Source of the DNA: Vibrio aestivus | Lineage (GTDB): Bacteria > Pseudomonadota > Gammaproteobacteria > Enterobacterales > Vibrionaceae | Assembly: GCA_003263845.1 (NCBI GenBank) | Contig: JYJN01000035.1 | Coordinates: 1-64,000, forward strand | Length of the DNA: 64,000 nucleotides | Direction of reading: 5' to 3' | Shown: piece after piece, positions 1 to 10,168 of the stretch | Numbering within the stretch: position 1 is the first letter of the stretch | Layout: each line of letters opens with the position of its first letter | The notes under the pieces: model-generated | Told to the model about the DNA's origin: nothing | Database searches by the model: none | The model's input: the letters and a program-made list of their open reading frames with translations, nothing else | Program-made: the position numbers and the translations under genes

Positions 1-269
1 CAAAGGTTGAGTTTTTGTCCAGGGTGGATGGTATAAGGTGCACTTAAGTTGTTGTAACGAATGATTTCATTTACATCTTTATCTGTGACGTACGCTATAA
101 AGTATAACGTGTCACCTTTCTGAACTTCGTAATAACTACCGCGATAACTGCCGCGTTGGATGGAGTCGTAGTTTTTGTTTAGGCTCGTCACAGGCGCAGG
201 TGTACTTGCAGTACACCCAACTAGTGCACTGAACATCAGTAAGACAAATACTCTCATCCATGAATTCAT
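1..269 (-). CDS. nlpD: NlpD-like LysM lipoprotein (C-terminus outside window)
   Basis: Partial gene; only the first 89 codons are in the window. The start is ATG at 269. The N-terminus is a lipoprotein signal with hydrophobic core FVLLMFSAL and lipobox LVGC. A LysM peptidoglycan-binding domain follows, beginning YYEVQKGDTLYFIAY and running to HPGQKLNL at the window edge. In the family a degenerate LytM peptidase domain follows and activates the amidase AmiC during cell separation; that part is not visible. It lies directly downstream of pcm on the same strand, the usual surE-pcm-nlpD-rpoS order. The symbol rests on LysM plus lipobox plus position. Confidence 0.88.
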   Translation of the reverse strand, partial: MNSWMRVFVLLMFSALVGCTASTPAPVTSLNKNYDSIQRGSYRGSYYEVQKGDTLYFIAYVTDKDVNEIIRYNNLSAPYTIHPGQKLNL

Positions 270-272
270 AGT

Positions 273-899
273 TTAAGCAAGATCACCTGCAACCAAAGGA
301 ACAAATCTAACTGTTTCAATCACTTCCGATGAAAACTGTTCACCAGAGCGTACTATTTTAAGTAATTGCTGATCTTCTTCCCCAACGGGGATCATCATAA
401 CCCCTCCGTCAGATAATTGATTGAGAAGCTCTTCGGGAATCGCATTGGCTGCTGCCGTAACAATGATGGCATCAAACGGGCCTTTTGACGCCCATCCTTT
501 CCAGCCATCGCCATGCTTGGTGGACACATTGTAGATATCCAACTGCTTTAGACGACGTTTAGCATCCCATTGAAGTGATTTTATACGTTCGACAGAATAA
601 ACATGATCGACCAATTGCGCGAGCACTGCGGTTTGATAACCCGACCCTGTTCCAATTTCTAAAACCCGACTGTTTTGAGTCAAGTTTAGAAGCTCGGTCA
701 TCTTCGCGACAATGTAAGGTTGGGAGATGGTCTGCCCCTGACCAATCGGCAGAGCATTATTATCATACGCTTGATGCATCATTGCTTGAGAGACAAAACT
801 CTCTCTCGGCAATCGATAGATTGCATCCAACACTTGTTGATTTGTAATGCCACTCGCGACAAGAAATTCTCTCAGTCTGTCGGCATGTGGGTTTACCAT
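273..899 (-). CDS. pcm: Protein-L-isoaspartate O-methyltransferase
   Basis: Cytosolic repair enzyme that methylates L-isoaspartyl residues in aged proteins using S-adenosylmethionine. The 208-residue product has the usual family length. The PCMT signature GQTISQP is at residues 55-61 and SAM motif [12 protein letters not shown], at 80-90. An in-frame start seven codons upstream exists, but MVNPHADRL matches the family N-terminus, so 899 is chosen. It begins 2 bp after the end of surE and is followed 3 bp later by nlpD, so translation is probably coupled in a stationary-phase survival operon. Confidence 0.96.
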   Translation of the reverse strand: MVNPHADRLREFLVASGITNQQVLDAIYRLPRESFVSQAMMHQAYDNNALPIGQGQTISQPYIVAKMTELLNLTQNSRVLEIGTGSGYQTAVLAQLVDHVYSVERIKSLQWDAKRRLKQLDIYNVSTKHGDGWKGWASKGPFDAIIVTAAANAIPEELLNQLSDGGVMMIPVGEEDQQLLKIVRSGEQFSSEVIETVRFVPLVAGDLA

Positions 900-901
900 G
901 T

Positions 902-1660
902 TTATTCTTCCTTCAACCAATTATCCATCGCACGTAATGACTCGTGTGCAGTCAAGTCTACTTGCAGCGGTGTTACTGAGATATACCCATGCTCAATGGC
1001 ATAGAAATCGGTTCCTTCGCCCGCATCTTGCTCTTTGCCTGGAGGTCCAAGCCAATAAATATCATGCCCGCGAGGATCTTGCTGCTTAATCATACTTTCC
1101 GCGTGATGACGCGCACCTAATCGAGTCACTAGAGTGCCTTTCACCTCATCATGCGAGAAGTCAGGAATATTGATGTTCAACAGACGATTGGTTGGAATTG
1201 GGCGACGAATATGTTGCTCAACCACTTTGCGAGCAACACGTGCAGCCGTTGCAAAGTTTACTTTGCCCACCAACGAAAAAGCGACAGATTGAACACCTAA
1301 GAAGTGCCCTTCCATCGCTGCCGCGACTGTTCCTGAATAGAGCACATCATCACCGAGGTTTGCTCCGTGATTAATACCAGATAGCACTAAATCGGGCAGG
1401 TCATCTTTCATCAACTCATTCAACGCAAAATGAACACAATCTGTTGGTGTACCTTGAACCGAAAAAACTTTGTCCGCAATTTCACTAACACGTAGCGGTT
1501 GCTCTAAAGTTAGAGAGTTAGAAGCGCCACTGCGATTGCGATCGGGTGCCACTATAGTGACATCGGCCATATCTCGAAGTTCATCCGCCAAGGCATGTAT
1601 GCCTTGCGCGTGGACACCATCATCATTACTAATAAGAATTTTTAGCTTGGCGATGCTCAT
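902..1660 (-). CDS. surE: 5'/3'-nucleotidase SurE
   Basis: Nucleoside monophosphate phosphatase, also active on short polyphosphate in relatives, linked to stationary-phase survival. The N-terminal metal site SNDDG is at residues 11-15, followed by [10 protein letters not shown] and [12 protein letters not shown], all SurE hallmarks. The product is 252 residues. A 21-codon upstream extension lies inside truD and looks non-native. The start ATG at 1660 overlaps the truD stop as ATGA, indicating translational coupling. Neighbours truD and pcm give the standard gamma-proteobacterial order. Confidence 0.95.
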   Translation of the reverse strand: MSIAKLKILISNDDGVHAQGIHALADELRDMADVTIVAPDRNRSGASNSLTLEQPLRVSEIADKVFSVQGTPTDCVHFALNELMKDDLPDLVLSGINHGANLGDDVLYSGTVAAAMEGHFLGVQSVAFSLVGKVNFATAARVARKVVEQHIRRPIPTNRLLNINIPDFSHDEVKGTLVTRLGARHHAESMIKQQDPRGHDIYWLGPPGKEQDAGEGTDFYAIEHGYISVTPLQVDLTAHESLRAMDNWLKEE

Positions 1661-2703
1661 GAATAAACACGTTCCACTTCTATTTCTTCTACTAACTCTC
1701 GTACGATAGACGTCGCAAAGCAACCTGCATCTAATGCAAAGCGAAGTAAGATGTTGTCATCTTGCGCTTCCCATTCTAAATTCTCAGGCATTAAAGAAAT
1801 TGCTCGGCGCTCGTGGCGCATGCGGTTTCCACGAATTAGTGCCATCAAGTCAGGCTCTGCATCCAAATGAGGTTGCTCGAGTTCTAACGCTTTTGCAGAG
1901 GTTGGGAGCTGGTTGTCACCCGCCATTGCTGCGCTAATGCCTACGGCACCCCGAGCAACTTTCTCATTCAGGTCAGCAATATTGTTCGTATCCACATCAA
2001 CACGCTCTCCACTCGCTAGGGCAATATCGCCTTCAACAAGCATTGAGAAAATAGACTGTTCGATACGTTCAGAAATAATCTGATTGAAGATCCAAGATCG
2101 CGCCGCTGATAGATATAAACTTCGTTTATTCTGATTACGAGTGCGTACGTTTTCTCGGCCCCATCGACGTGCTTCGTCAAGGTTGTTCCCACCATTACCA
2201 AACCGCTGCGCGCCGAAGTAATTGGGCACACCCGTTTTGGAAATAGACTCCAAACGCTGCAATACATCACTCACATCGGTGACTTCAGACAAGGTCAATT
2301 CGAAACTGTTCCCTTGTAGATCGCCCGGTCGCAATTTTTTGTTGTGACGATCAGTTGCGAGAATTTCAATGCTTGGGTAGGCTGCCAAAAATTCATTGAA
2401 GTCTGGTGTTTCCCCCTTCGGAAGGTGGACGCTAAGCCACTGCTCGGTCACCGCATGACGATCTTTTAGCCCTGCCCAGCTGACATCTTTAGACTTCACG
2501 CCGCAAGCTTTTGCCAGTTCGTTGGCCACAAAACTGGTGTTTTCACCGGTTTTACGTACACGAACCATCAAATGCTCACCAGAACCTGTGAAATCAAAAC
2601 CAAGGTTTTCGACAACCTTAAAATGCTCTGGTTTGGCTTTAATTTTTGCTTTCGCGACTGGCTTACCTGACAGGTAAGCGAGCGAGGAGAGAATATCACT
2701 CAT
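1657..2703 (-). CDS. truD: tRNA pseudouridine(13) synthase TruD
   Basis: Makes pseudouridine at position 13 of tRNA-Glu. The 348-residue length fits the family. The catalytic motif AGLKDRHA places the expected nucleophilic Asp at residue 81. The segment [11 protein letters not shown] near residue 170 is the conserved TruD motif. It is preceded by ispF (48 bp gap) and overlaps surE by 4 bp, so it is mid-operon. Confidence 0.96.
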   Translation of the reverse strand: MSDILSSLAYLSGKPVAKAKIKAKPEHFKVVENLGFDFTGSGEHLMVRVRKTGENTSFVANELAKACGVKSKDVSWAGLKDRHAVTEQWLSVHLPKGETPDFNEFLAAYPSIEILATDRHNKKLRPGDLQGNSFELTLSEVTDVSDVLQRLESISKTGVPNYFGAQRFGNGGNNLDEARRWGRENVRTRNQNKRSLYLSAARSWIFNQIISERIEQSIFSMLVEGDIALASGERVDVDTNNIADLNEKVARGAVGISAAMAGDNQLPTSAKALELEQPHLDAEPDLMALIRGNRMRHERRAISLMPENLEWEAQDDNILLRFALDAGCFATSIVRELVEEIEVERVYS

Positions 2704-2751
2704 GTTATTTTCCGTTGCTCTAAGTTACTGCTCGATTGAGCAACTCAACTT

Positions 2752-3231
2752 TTAATTTTGTTTCATCAGCACCACAACCGCTTCGGTTGCAATGCCTTCT
2801 TTGCGACCTGTGAAACCCAACTTTTCTGTCGTCGTAGCTTTCACATTCACATTGCCAAGATCGGTTTCAAGATCTTGCGCTATGGTTTCACACATCGCTT
2901 GGATATGAGGTGCCATCTTAGGAGCCTGCGCAATGATAGTAATATCGGCATTACCCAATACATAACCTTGCTCTTTTACCAAGCGGTAGACATCTCTAAG
3001 TAAAGCTCGGCTGTCTGCACCTTTCCACTTATCGTCGGTATCAGGGAAGTGACGGCCAATATCACCTTGAGCGATAGCACCAAGCAGCGCATCGGACAAC
3101 GCGTGTAGTGCCACATCACCGTCAGAATGGGCAATCAAACCTTGCTCATAGGGAACGGCAACTCCGCCGATAATAACTGGACCTTCTCCACCAAATTTGT
3201 GTACGTCAAAGCCGTGACCAATTCGAATCAT
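2752..3231 (-). CDS. ispF: 2-C-methyl-D-erythritol 2,4-cyclodiphosphate synthase
   Basis: Fifth step of the MEP isoprenoid pathway. The 159-residue trimer-forming enzyme has its metal ligands in GHGFDVH (Asp9, His11) and [14 protein letters not shown] (His43). The start at 3231 (MIRIGHGFD) is chosen over an extension into ispD because it matches the family N-terminus. It lies 13 bp after ispD; the two MEP enzymes are adjacent, as in most gamma-proteobacteria. Confidence 0.96.
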   Translation of the reverse strand: MIRIGHGFDVHKFGGEGPVIIGGVAVPYEQGLIAHSDGDVALHALSDALLGAIAQGDIGRHFPDTDDKWKGADSRALLRDVYRLVKEQGYVLGNADITIIAQAPKMAPHIQAMCETIAQDLETDLGNVNVKATTTEKLGFTGRKEGIATEAVVVLMKQN

Positions 3232-3244
3232 TTCATATTCCTTG

Positions 3245-3952
3245 TTAGATATTTCGCTGCAAGTAGAAGGTAGCAAGATCAAGATCTTCTGGTTGAGTAA
3301 CCTTTATGTTGTCGGCTCTCCCTGCCACCAAAAGCGGTGAAAATCCTGCCCATTCAAATGCCGATGCTTCATCGGTAATCGTCACTTGTTTGCTTAATGC
3401 AGCGGTTAGAAGTTTTCTCAGTTCCACAGCTGGGAACATTTGCGGCGTGAGTGCATGCCACATCGCGCTTCTATCCAGTGTTTGTTCAATTTGATTATTA
3501 TGATTCGACCGCTTCATCGTGTCCCGCACTGGAGCCGCTAATATACCGCCACAGCAGTCAGACTGCTCTACAGATTCAATAAGCTGGCTAATATCTTGAT
3601 GCGAAACGCAAGGGCGCGCGGCATCGTGCACCAATACCCAGTCAGATAGCTGATTTTCAACCACATACTCTAGAGCAGAAACCACTGAGTCGGCGCGTTC
3701 TTTTCCACCAGAGACCTGAACCACTTTTGGGTTCTCGGAAATCGCAAGCTCAGGAAAATAGGGATCACCATCAGTAATGGCAATAATCACTTGCGAGACA
3801 GCAGGGTGAGCTAACAGCTTATTCACTGTGTGTTCGAGAATAGTCGACTGACCAATTGTAAGGTATTGCTTAGGCTTACCTGCTTTCATGCGGCTTCCTA
3901 CACCCGCCGCAGGGACGATGGCAGTAATGTAGCCAGAAGGCTGAGTCGTCAT
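3245..3952 (-). CDS. ispD: 2-C-methyl-D-erythritol 4-phosphate cytidylyltransferase
   Basis: Third step of the MEP pathway, transferring CMP to methylerythritol phosphate. The nucleotidyltransferase motif PAAGVGSRM is near residue 15, followed by KPKQYL and the later VHDAARPC metal/CTP-binding segment. The start at 3952 ([13 protein letters not shown]) gives 235 residues, the usual size. It begins 1 bp after the ftsB stop, the standard ftsB-ispD-ispF arrangement. Confidence 0.96.
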   Translation of the reverse strand: MTTQPSGYITAIVPAAGVGSRMKAGKPKQYLTIGQSTILEHTVNKLLAHPAVSQVIIAITDGDPYFPELAISENPKVVQVSGGKERADSVVSALEYVVENQLSDWVLVHDAARPCVSHQDISQLIESVEQSDCCGGILAAPVRDTMKRSNHNNQIEQTLDRSAMWHALTPQMFPAVELRKLLTAALSKQVTITDEASAFEWAGFSPLLVAGRADNIKVTQPEDLDLATFYLQRNI

Positions 3953-3953
3953 G

Positions 3954-4235
3954 TTAATGAATTTCCTCACCGATTAGGCGATAAAACGTCTCCCCTTCCT
4001 TCACAAGACCAAGTTCATGACGAGCTCGCTCTTCAATCGCATCAAGCCCCTGCCGAAGATCATCAATCTCGGCGAACATCTCGTTATTACGGTTTTGCAG
4101 GCTTGCATTCACTTGTTGCTGTACTTGAATTTCATCCGATACAGCATTGAACTCAGTAATGCCATTTTTACCCAGCCACAGTGTGTACTGAAGCCAGCCA
4201 AAAATCGCGATCAATGTAAGAGCAAATATTCGCAT
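3954..4235 (-). CDS. ftsB: Cell division protein FtsB
   Basis: Small bitopic divisome protein that pairs with FtsL and FtsQ. The 93-residue product (start MRIFALTL) has one N-terminal membrane helix at about residues 3-21, then a coiled coil with [25 protein letters not shown] heptads at about 35-65. The conserved ending [18 protein letters not shown] is present. Upstream in-frame codons lack family similarity, so 4235 is used. Its upstream region carries a MITE-like insertion (4309-4573), leaving about 73 bp for the native leader. Confidence 0.94.
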   Translation of the reverse strand: MRIFALTLIAIFGWLQYTLWLGKNGITEFNAVSDEIQVQQQVNASLQNRNNEMFAEIDDLRQGLDAIEERARHELGLVKEGETFYRLIGEEIH

Positions 4236-4308
4236 CAAGTCTATCGTCAGAAAGAGGTCAAAGAGAGACCACATATATACCATAACGCGTTGTTATTCGC
4301 GAGAGACG

Positions 4309-4573
4309 AGGGTCTGTTGATCTTTCGAGCTGATTTTTGCAGCACTTTGTGGGAAATATCTACAAGGCAGAGGCTTTGATATGTAGCTAGCCTACATGAA
4401 AAGCCGATAACGCAGTAGAAATGAACCACAAAGGCTGCCCGAAGGGTTCGGTTAAAATCGTTTTATGCTTTGTTGAAGACTATTTGCTTAGAGTCACTAG
4501 CTACACAGCCTTCGCCTCGCCTAAAACGATTTTATCTCGAACAAAATTTAACCGCGAAAGGTCAACAGACCCT
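4309..4573. repeat. MITE-like inverted-repeat element, copy 1
   Basis: A 265-bp element bounded by perfect 12-bp inverted ends AGGGTCTGTTGA / TCAACAGACCCT, extending imperfectly to about 19 bp. It has an internal hairpin pair (TAAAATCGTTTTA near 4452 and TAAAACGATTTTA near 4520) and a smaller palindrome around 4380-4396. A second copy lies at 40819-41083; the two share 102 identical consecutive bases (4382-4483 versus 40892-40993). No transposase ORF fits inside, so it would need to be mobilised in trans. It sits between ftsB and uppP. Confidence 0.85.
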
Positions 4574-4597
4574 AACTATATGGCCGGTGAATTCAGA

Positions 4598-5401
4598 TTA
4601 GTTCGCCAATAAGAAAGCGAACAGGCCAATACCCAGAATAAGACGGTAAATCACGAATGGTGTCATGCCCATGCGAGAAATCAGTTTCAAGAAGTAGTGA
4701 ATACAGATGTACGCACTAATAAATGAGACCACAACGCCTGTAAGAAGCGGACCAATGAGGATCGGCTCACCACTTGTAACTAGCTTAAGGCCTAAATAGC
4801 CACCCGCCAGCAGGATAATTGGAATCGACATTAGGAAAGAGAATCGCGCAGCTGCTTCACGAGTGAAACCTAAATAGAGCGCAGCTGTAATTGTCGCGCC
4901 AGATCGGGACGTACCAGGGATCATCGCCATGGCCTGCGCTATACCAATGAATAGTGCTTTTTTCCAAGTGGCTTGGTGCTCATCAAACTCAAGGCTCGAT
5001 CGTTTGTCTGCCCACCACAGTAAAAGACCGAATACGATCGTCGTGGTGGCAATCACGTAGGCACTGCGTAAGTAGATCTCGATGATGTCTTTCATAAATA
5101 GACCGAAAACACACGCAGGGATCGTTGCAAGAATGATCATCCAAGCCAACTTAGCTTCTTTGCTTCGATCGCCTTTAAAGATCGATCCAAAGAAGGCGCT
5201 CAGCAAAGCTATCACTTCCGCTCGGAAGTAGATAATAACCGCGGCCAAAGTACCCACGTGTACAGCAACATCGAACGCTAGCCCTTGATCATCCCAGCCT
5301 AAAACGGCTGAAGGAAGAATCAAATGTGCGGAGCTCGACACCGGTAAAAACTCTGTAATACCTTGAATCAAGGCTAAAATAAACGCTTCAAAATAGCTCA
5401 T
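4598..5401 (-). CDS. uppP: Undecaprenyl-diphosphatase UppP (BacA)
   Basis: Integral membrane phosphatase that recycles the lipid carrier for peptidoglycan and O-antigen synthesis; overexpression confers bacitracin resistance in relatives. The 267 residues form several hydrophobic helices. Signature motifs are [14 protein letters not shown] (residues 13-26, with the E-rich catalytic motif) and PGTSRSG at 162-168. It is on the minus strand between the MITE and folK. Confidence 0.96.
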   Translation of the reverse strand: MSYFEAFILALIQGITEFLPVSSSAHLILPSAVLGWDDQGLAFDVAVHVGTLAAVIIYFRAEVIALLSAFFGSIFKGDRSKEAKLAWMIILATIPACVFGLFMKDIIEIYLRSAYVIATTTIVFGLLLWWADKRSSLEFDEHQATWKKALFIGIAQAMAMIPGTSRSGATITAALYLGFTREAAARFSFLMSIPIILLAGGYLGLKLVTSGEPILIGPLLTGVVVSFISAYICIHYFLKLISRMGMTPFVIYRLILGIGLFAFLLAN

Positions 5402-5449
5402 ATATAACTCTAATACTTAAACAGTCACTTTCGAAATAGTGGGGATGAG

Positions 5450-5953
5450 TTAAACCGCAACTGGCGTGGATTCAAACCACAGCTCGACAGCACGTAAAGT
5501 TTCTTCCCCCTGAACAAGTTGTTGTAACTGACTCACCGTTCGGCCATCACTCGGGATGATCTTATCAGGGCATAACTCACTGAGTGGCAAAGTAACAAAC
5601 GAATACTTGTAGATATCATCACGTGGCAACTTGGGGTCCACTGTCGAAATACGATCACCGAATAAAATGATATCAAGATCTATGGTGCGATCTTGAAACT
5701 TCTGCGCTGCGGCTGGACGCCCTAACTCTAACTCGATATCTCGCAATTGCTTCTGAAAATGCTCATAGGAAGCAGAAGTAGACACTTCAGCGACGAGGTT
5801 ATAGAAAGGACTACTTTCAAACCCAACCGATGCACATTCATAGACGGTAGATAAGCGAACTGAATCAGCAATTTCTTGTAGTGAGAAAATAGCCGCTTCA
5901 ATACTCGCTTCTCTATTTACATTGGTGCCAATACCAATGTAGGCAGTGGTCAT
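5450..5953 (-). CDS. folK: 6-hydroxymethyl-dihydropterin pyrophosphokinase
   Basis: Transfers pyrophosphate from ATP to hydroxymethyl-dihydropterin in folate synthesis. It has the HPPK signature: N-terminal IGIGTNV, then the Asp-pair motif QDRTIDLDIILFGD at about residues 87-100 that binds Mg-ATP. The 167-residue length is typical for Vibrio. The start overlaps the folB stop by 4 bp, so folB and folK are translationally coupled. Confidence 0.95.
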   Translation of the reverse strand: MTTAYIGIGTNVNREASIEAAIFSLQEIADSVRLSTVYECASVGFESSPFYNLVAEVSTSASYEHFQKQLRDIELELGRPAAAQKFQDRTIDLDIILFGDRISTVDPKLPRDDIYKYSFVTLPLSELCPDKIIPSDGRTVSQLQQLVQGEETLRAVELWFESTPVAV

Positions 5954-6303
5954 AACGAGCCTCGCTCGATGATCACACCCACGCCTTTTGCTTGTGCCAC
6001 GGCACCAGGTTTGGTTAAACGGATCTTAACCCAAGGCACGTTGAACTGATCGCGAATGATCGCAGCGATCTCTTCTGCAACTCGTTCGACTAAAAGGAAA
6101 CGACCGCCTTCAATGTGATTAAGAACAGCTTCGCTCACCTTTGAGTAATCAAGAGCATCAACTACATCATCACTTCTGCCTGCTGGGCGGTTGTCGTGCG
6201 CCATTTCGATATCAAGAACTAACTTCTGCTTGATCTCTTGCTCCCAGTCATACACGCCAATCGTTGTGATAACTTCTAACTGCTCAATAAACACTTTATC
6301 CAT
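5950..6303 (-). CDS. folB: Dihydroneopterin aldolase/epimerase
   Basis: Folate pathway enzyme converting dihydroneopterin to hydroxymethyl-dihydropterin, the substrate of FolK encoded just downstream. The 117 residues begin MDKVFIEQLEVITTIGVYDWEQ, with the conserved substrate-binding Glu in the WEQ segment, and end with VKIRLTKPGAV containing the expected catalytic Lys. It is divergent from plsY across 190 bp that should hold both promoters. Confidence 0.95.
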   Translation of the reverse strand: MDKVFIEQLEVITTIGVYDWEQEIKQKLVLDIEMAHDNRPAGRSDDVVDALDYSKVSEAVLNHIEGGRFLLVERVAEEIAAIIRDQFNVPWVKIRLTKPGAVAQAKGVGVIIERGSL

Positions 6304-6493
6304 TGCAGATCTCTATCCTTACAGGTCGGATACCCAAAATGGGTAAAAAATCGTATTATTCGGTGTAATCGCGATATGATATCAATTAGTTGCTCAATGA
6401 GCATTATTTTCAACTGATTGCTACCGACAAACTATTTCGTAGACAAACTATTCTTTAAACAAACTAATAATAAAGGCAGCCTGCAAACCACCC

Positions 6494-7089
6494 ATGACCC
6501 TACTCGTACTCGTTTTGATCATTTGTGCCTATTTACTAGGGTCTATCTCTAGTGCGGTACTGATCTGCAGAGTTGCTGGATTGCCAGATCCTCGTAGTGT
6601 AGGCTCACAAAATCCAGGCGCGACAAACGTACTGAGGATTGGCGGTAAGAAAGCAGCCATCGCAGTGCTGCTGTGTGACATGCTCAAAGGTACAATCCCT
6701 GTCTGGGGCGCCTATTTCTTAGAGATCGATGCATTCATGCTCGGCCTTATCGCGATATCAGCTGTTTAGGACACATGTACCCTATTTTCTTTCACTTCAA
6801 AGGCGGAAAGGGAGTAGCAACAGCGCTTGGTGCCATCGCGCCCATTGGCCTTGATTTAACGGGCATGATCGTGGTCACTTGGCTTACTATTGTCTTCTTA
6901 TGTAAGTACTCCTCGTTGGCTGCCTTAGTCACCGTGTTACTCGCCCCTTTCTACACCTGGTTAGTCAAACCGCAGTACACATTGCCTGTTGCCATGCTGT
7001 GCTGTTTGATTGTGTTAAGGCACCATCAGAATATTAAACGCCTGTTAGATGGCACCGAGCTAAAATCGGCGAGAAAAAAGCCCAATTAG
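6494..7089 (+). CDS. plsY: Glycerol-3-phosphate acyltransferase PlsY (single-base deletion in read)
   Basis: Membrane acyltransferase using acyl-phosphate to make lysophosphatidate, the first acylation of glycerol-3-phosphate. Three family motifs are present: GSISSAV near residue 17, [19 protein letters not shown] near 37, and [12 protein letters not shown] near 101. The frame breaks at about 6764-6767: GCTGTTTAGG gives a stop, whereas one additional T gives AVLGHMYP, matching relatives (ACLGHIWP in E. coli). Restoring one base yields a normal protein of about 198 residues. Vibrios depend on this step, so a sequencing deletion is far likelier than a mutation. Confidence 0.92.
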
Positions 7090-7091
7090 AA

Positions 7092-7132
7092 AAAGCCTCG
7101 CACTAGACCAACGGAGTCAAGGGCGAGGCTTT
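7092..7132. terminator. Convergent terminator between plsY and hydrolase gene
   Basis: Inverted repeat AAAGCCTCGC / GCGAGGCTTT separated by about 20 bases, located between the converging plsY and 7161-7976 genes. It can act on both strands, though T-runs are short. Confidence 0.6.
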
Positions 7133-7160
7133 CAACATCCACATTAGCCGTCCAAACTAG

Positions 7161-7976
7161 CTATTGATAAACTCGACCTAGGAATCGTTCGAGCATCTCA
7201 TTGACCATACCCGGCTGTTCTAAATTACTGATATGACCCGCTGATGGGATTTCGACAAGCTCAGAGCCCGTAATGCAGTCATGCATTAAATAAGACTCCA
7301 ATGGCGTTCGTGCTTTATCTTGTTGTCCCACAGCAATCAATACAGGTAAAGCAAACTTCTCTACTTCTTCAATCAAATCTCTACGGCCAAACACCATTCG
7401 GCCAACATCGGCAATGCCTACCGCTCGCTCACCCTGAATGTCCCCCAAAGATTGTTCAAAGTTCTTCACAAGGTCGGTGTCTGTATTAAGCGTATCTTCA
7501 GCAAAGAATAGTGGCACAATGGCTTTGTTCAATTCTTGTGGAATCTCTTGAGCAGCTTTAACCGCATCTAGCATGGCAAAGTATTTAGCGTGAGTAACCT
7601 GAGGTTCCAAGCCAACGAATGTATCCATGAGAACCAAAGATTTGACTCTTTGTGGCGCTTGAACCACAAGTTCACTGCCCCACATGCCGCCAACAGACAA
7701 TCCAACAATCGAAAAATCACTCACATCGAGTGAGTCTAACAGGCTAAGAACTTGCGTTGCATAATCAGTCAGGTTACGACAACTGCTTGGCGCAATATCG
7801 CTTTCCCCATGTGCCCATAAGTCTGGGACAATACAACGATAGTGTTGACTCAAATATTCCACTTGAGGTGCCCACATATCGCTGTCCCATAAATAGCTAT
7901 GACCAAATACCAAAACAGGCCCTTGTCCAACATCAAGGTAACGCATGTTCTGCCCATCAACAGAGAATGTCTTCAT
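7161..7976 (-). CDS. Alpha/beta-fold hydrolase
   Basis: A 271-residue alpha/beta hydrolase of unknown substrate. The oxyanion-side motif GHSYLWD follows strand 3, the nucleophile elbow is GLSVGG (Ser about residue 97), and the catalytic His lies in SAGHISNLEQP near the C-terminus. The fold resembles 3-oxoadipate enol-lactonase and other small carboxylesterases, but nothing nearby suggests aromatic catabolism, so no symbol is given. The start at 7976 (MKTFSVDGQNMRY) is preferred to one four codons upstream. Confidence 0.85.
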   Translation of the reverse strand: MKTFSVDGQNMRYLDVGQGPVLVFGHSYLWDSDMWAPQVEYLSQHYRCIVPDLWAHGESDIAPSSCRNLTDYATQVLSLLDSLDVSDFSIVGLSVGGMWGSELVVQAPQRVKSLVLMDTFVGLEPQVTHAKYFAMLDAVKAAQEIPQELNKAIVPLFFAEDTLNTDTDLVKNFEQSLGDIQGERAVGIADVGRMVFGRRDLIEEVEKFALPVLIAVGQQDKARTPLESYLMHDCITGSELVEIPSAGHISNLEQPGMVNEMLERFLGRVYQ

Positions 7977-8061
7977 CTTCGATTCCATTTAAGACTTCCG
8001 TTTGTGAATAATTTGCGGCGCTTTACCGTATATGAAGAAACGCCATTTAAAAGCAATATAA

Positions 8062-8096
8062 AGAAGAAACGGCCACGAATGCAGCCGTTTCTTTCT
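8062..8096 (-). terminator. Terminator downstream of tsaD
   Basis: Stem AGAAACGGC / GCCGTTTCT with a 10-base loop, followed on the minus strand by a T-rich tract. It lies between the tsaD end and the hydrolase start. Confidence 0.6.
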
Positions 8097-8126
8097 GAGT
8101 TATCTTAGCAATGCTATCTCAGTCAT

Positions 8127-9144
8127 CTATTTAATAGGTTCTAGCTGATCAATTGGCCAGCGAGGTGTCGCTTGAACTAAGAGGTCAACCGTATCGCCAT
8201 TTTTCAAACGCTGCATACCCGCATAAGCGATCATTGCACCGTTATCAGTACAGAACTCTGTGCGTGGGTAATACACTTCCCCACCCATTTTATCCGCCAA
8301 TGTTTTAAGCTCGGCGCGTAGACGTCGGTTGGCGCTCACACCACCGGCCATAACAATGCGCTTCAAACCTGTTTGCTCAAGAGCACGCTTACATTTGATT
8401 GCCAATGTAGCGCACACCGCCTCTTCGAACGCTAACGCAATATCCGCACGGGTTTGCTCATCATCACCATTTGCTGCAATCGTATTGGCGGTAAACGTCT
8501 TCAGACCTGAGAAACTCATATCTAGACCTGGGCGATCTGTCATTGGCCTTGGGAATTTGAAGCGACCCGGCGTGCCTTTTTCTGCAAGCTTAGATAATAG
8601 AGGACCACCTGGGTAATCAAGCCCCATCAGTTTTGCCGTTTTATCGAAAGCTTCACCCGCTGCATCATCAATCGATTCACCCAAAATGGTGTATTCGCCA
8701 AATGCTGCGCACTTCAACAATCATAGAGTGACCGCCCGATACCAGTACAGCGACAAACGGGAATGGAGGTGGATTATCTTCTAACATCGGCGCTAAAAGG
8801 TGACCTTCCATATGGTGCACAGGAACGGCAGGTACATCCCAAGCGTAAGCAAGGCTGCGTCCAATCGTCGCACCGACAAGCAGTGCACCTACTAGGCCTG
8901 GGCCTGCTGTATAAGCAATACCATCAATATCGTCTGACGTAAGATTGGCTTCTGCTAGTGCTGCTTTAATAAGAGGGATAGTTTTTTTAACATGATCACG
9001 AGAAGCAAGCTCAGGTACCACACCACCGTAATCGGCATGCAGTTTAACCTGACTATATAGCTTATGAGCTAGCAATCCTTTGTGTTCATCGTAGATAGCA
9101 ATTCCTGTTTCATCACAGGATGTTTCAATACCAATAATGCGCAT
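8127..9144 (-). CDS. tsaD: tRNA N6-threonylcarbamoyladenosine transferase TsaD (single-base insertion in read)
   Basis: Catalytic subunit of t6A37 synthesis, essential in E. coli. ASKHA-fold protein; the metal ligands His111 and His115 are in HHMEGH, followed by SGGH. After SMIVEV the frame is lost at about 8700-8702, where the coding strand reads AGCATTTGGC. With one T fewer it reads [26 protein letters not shown], matching the family spacing exactly. The corrected protein is 338 residues. It is divergent from rpsU, as in E. coli and V. cholerae. The extra base is most likely a sequencing artefact. Confidence 0.93.
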
Positions 9145-9372
9145 AATGTTCTCGGCACGCTGTGTGTAGATTTCTGAATTGGCGCAATCTTACCTTGCCT
9201 TCCATCAGCAAACAAATTTTGTACAGACTATAATCGACAAAGTGCTTTACAAAGGCACTGTGATCGGATTAAAATTCCGCACCATTTTTGATCAAGCTGG
9301 TTATTGACCGAACATTAAGAGTTTAGTCCTAAGTTGCCAGCGTTAACGAATAACCCCTGAGGTGAAAGGCAT

Positions 9373-9588
9373 ATGCCAGTAGTTAAAGTACGTGAAAACG
9401 AACCGTTCGACGTTGCTCTACGTCGTTTCAAGCGCTCTTGCGAAAAAGCAGGTATCCTTTCTGAAGTGCGTCGTCGTGAGCACTATGAAAAACCAACTAC
9501 AGTTCGCAAACGCGCTAAAGCAGCAGCTCAAAAGCGTCACGCTAAGAAGCTAGCTCGCGAAAACGCTCGTCGCGTTCGCCTGTACTAA
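9373..9588 (+). CDS. rpsU: 30S ribosomal protein S21
   Basis: 71-residue small-subunit protein starting [13 protein letters not shown], with the conserved basic C-terminus ([16 protein letters not shown]). It is first gene of the macromolecular-synthesis operon rpsU-yqeY-dnaG-rpoD, linking translation, replication priming and transcription initiation. A Shine-Dalgarno GAGGTGA lies about 8 bases before the ATG. The 228 bp to tsaD should hold the promoter; a TATAAT is visible at 9229-9234, but I cannot pair it with a good -35. Confidence 0.97.
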
Positions 9589-9614
9589 TAACTAGGTCCG
9601 AGTAGGAATTAGTT

Positions 9615-10057
9615 ATGGCTCTTATTGATACTCTCAAAGAAGAGCAAAAATTAGCGATGAAAGCCAAGGACAAACCGCGCCTTGGCACTATCCGTTTAGC
9701 TCTATCAGCTATCAAGCAACGTGAAGTCGATGAACAGATTACTCTGTCTGACGACGACATTCTTGCTGTACTGGTAAAAATGGTTAAACAACGTCGCGAC
9801 TCTGTGGCTCAATTTGAATCTGCTGGTCGTCAAGATCTAGCTGAAGTTGAGCAAGCTGAAATTGCCGTACTTGAGGAATTTATGCCTCAACCACTGACAG
9901 ATGAAGAAGTTATTGCACTAATTGAAGCTGCAATTACGGAGTCTGGTGCAGCGGGCATGCAAGACATGGGTAAGGTAATGGGCGTGCTTAAGCTCAAATT
10001 CAAGGGCGCGCAGATATGGGTAAAATTAGTGGTTTAGTTCGCTCTAAACTGGCTTAA
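9615..10057 (+). CDS. YqeY/GatB-like domain protein (single-base deletion in read)
   Basis: YqeY-family protein, related to the tail domain of the amidotransferase GatB; precise role unknown. The N-terminus MALIDTLKEEQKLAMKAKD and the central EEFMPQPLTDEEV are typical. At 9992-9994 the sequence AAGCTCAAATT breaks the frame; one extra C gives KPQIQGRADMGKISGLVRSKLA, the expected C-terminus, ending at 10057. The corrected length is 147 residues, the family norm. It lies between rpsU and dnaG, its usual place in Vibrio. Confidence 0.9.
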
Positions 10058-10168
10058 TTCCCAATCCCATTTGCAACAAGCCGTGCTATCCTTTGGACGC
10101 ACGGCTTGTTTGTATCTACTTGATTATGTAGTTTATTCACTTATCTAAGTGCATTTTTCTAAGGTTTT

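Noticed and set aside
4421..4612. ORF within MITE copy 1
   Set aside because: It runs through hairpin arms into the uppP 3' region and is not conserved as an ORF in copy 2.
6494..9144. True pseudogenes for plsY and tsaD
   Set aside because: Single-base repair restores complete conserved proteins in both, and both functions are essential or near-essential in relatives; the same error type recurs all over the window.
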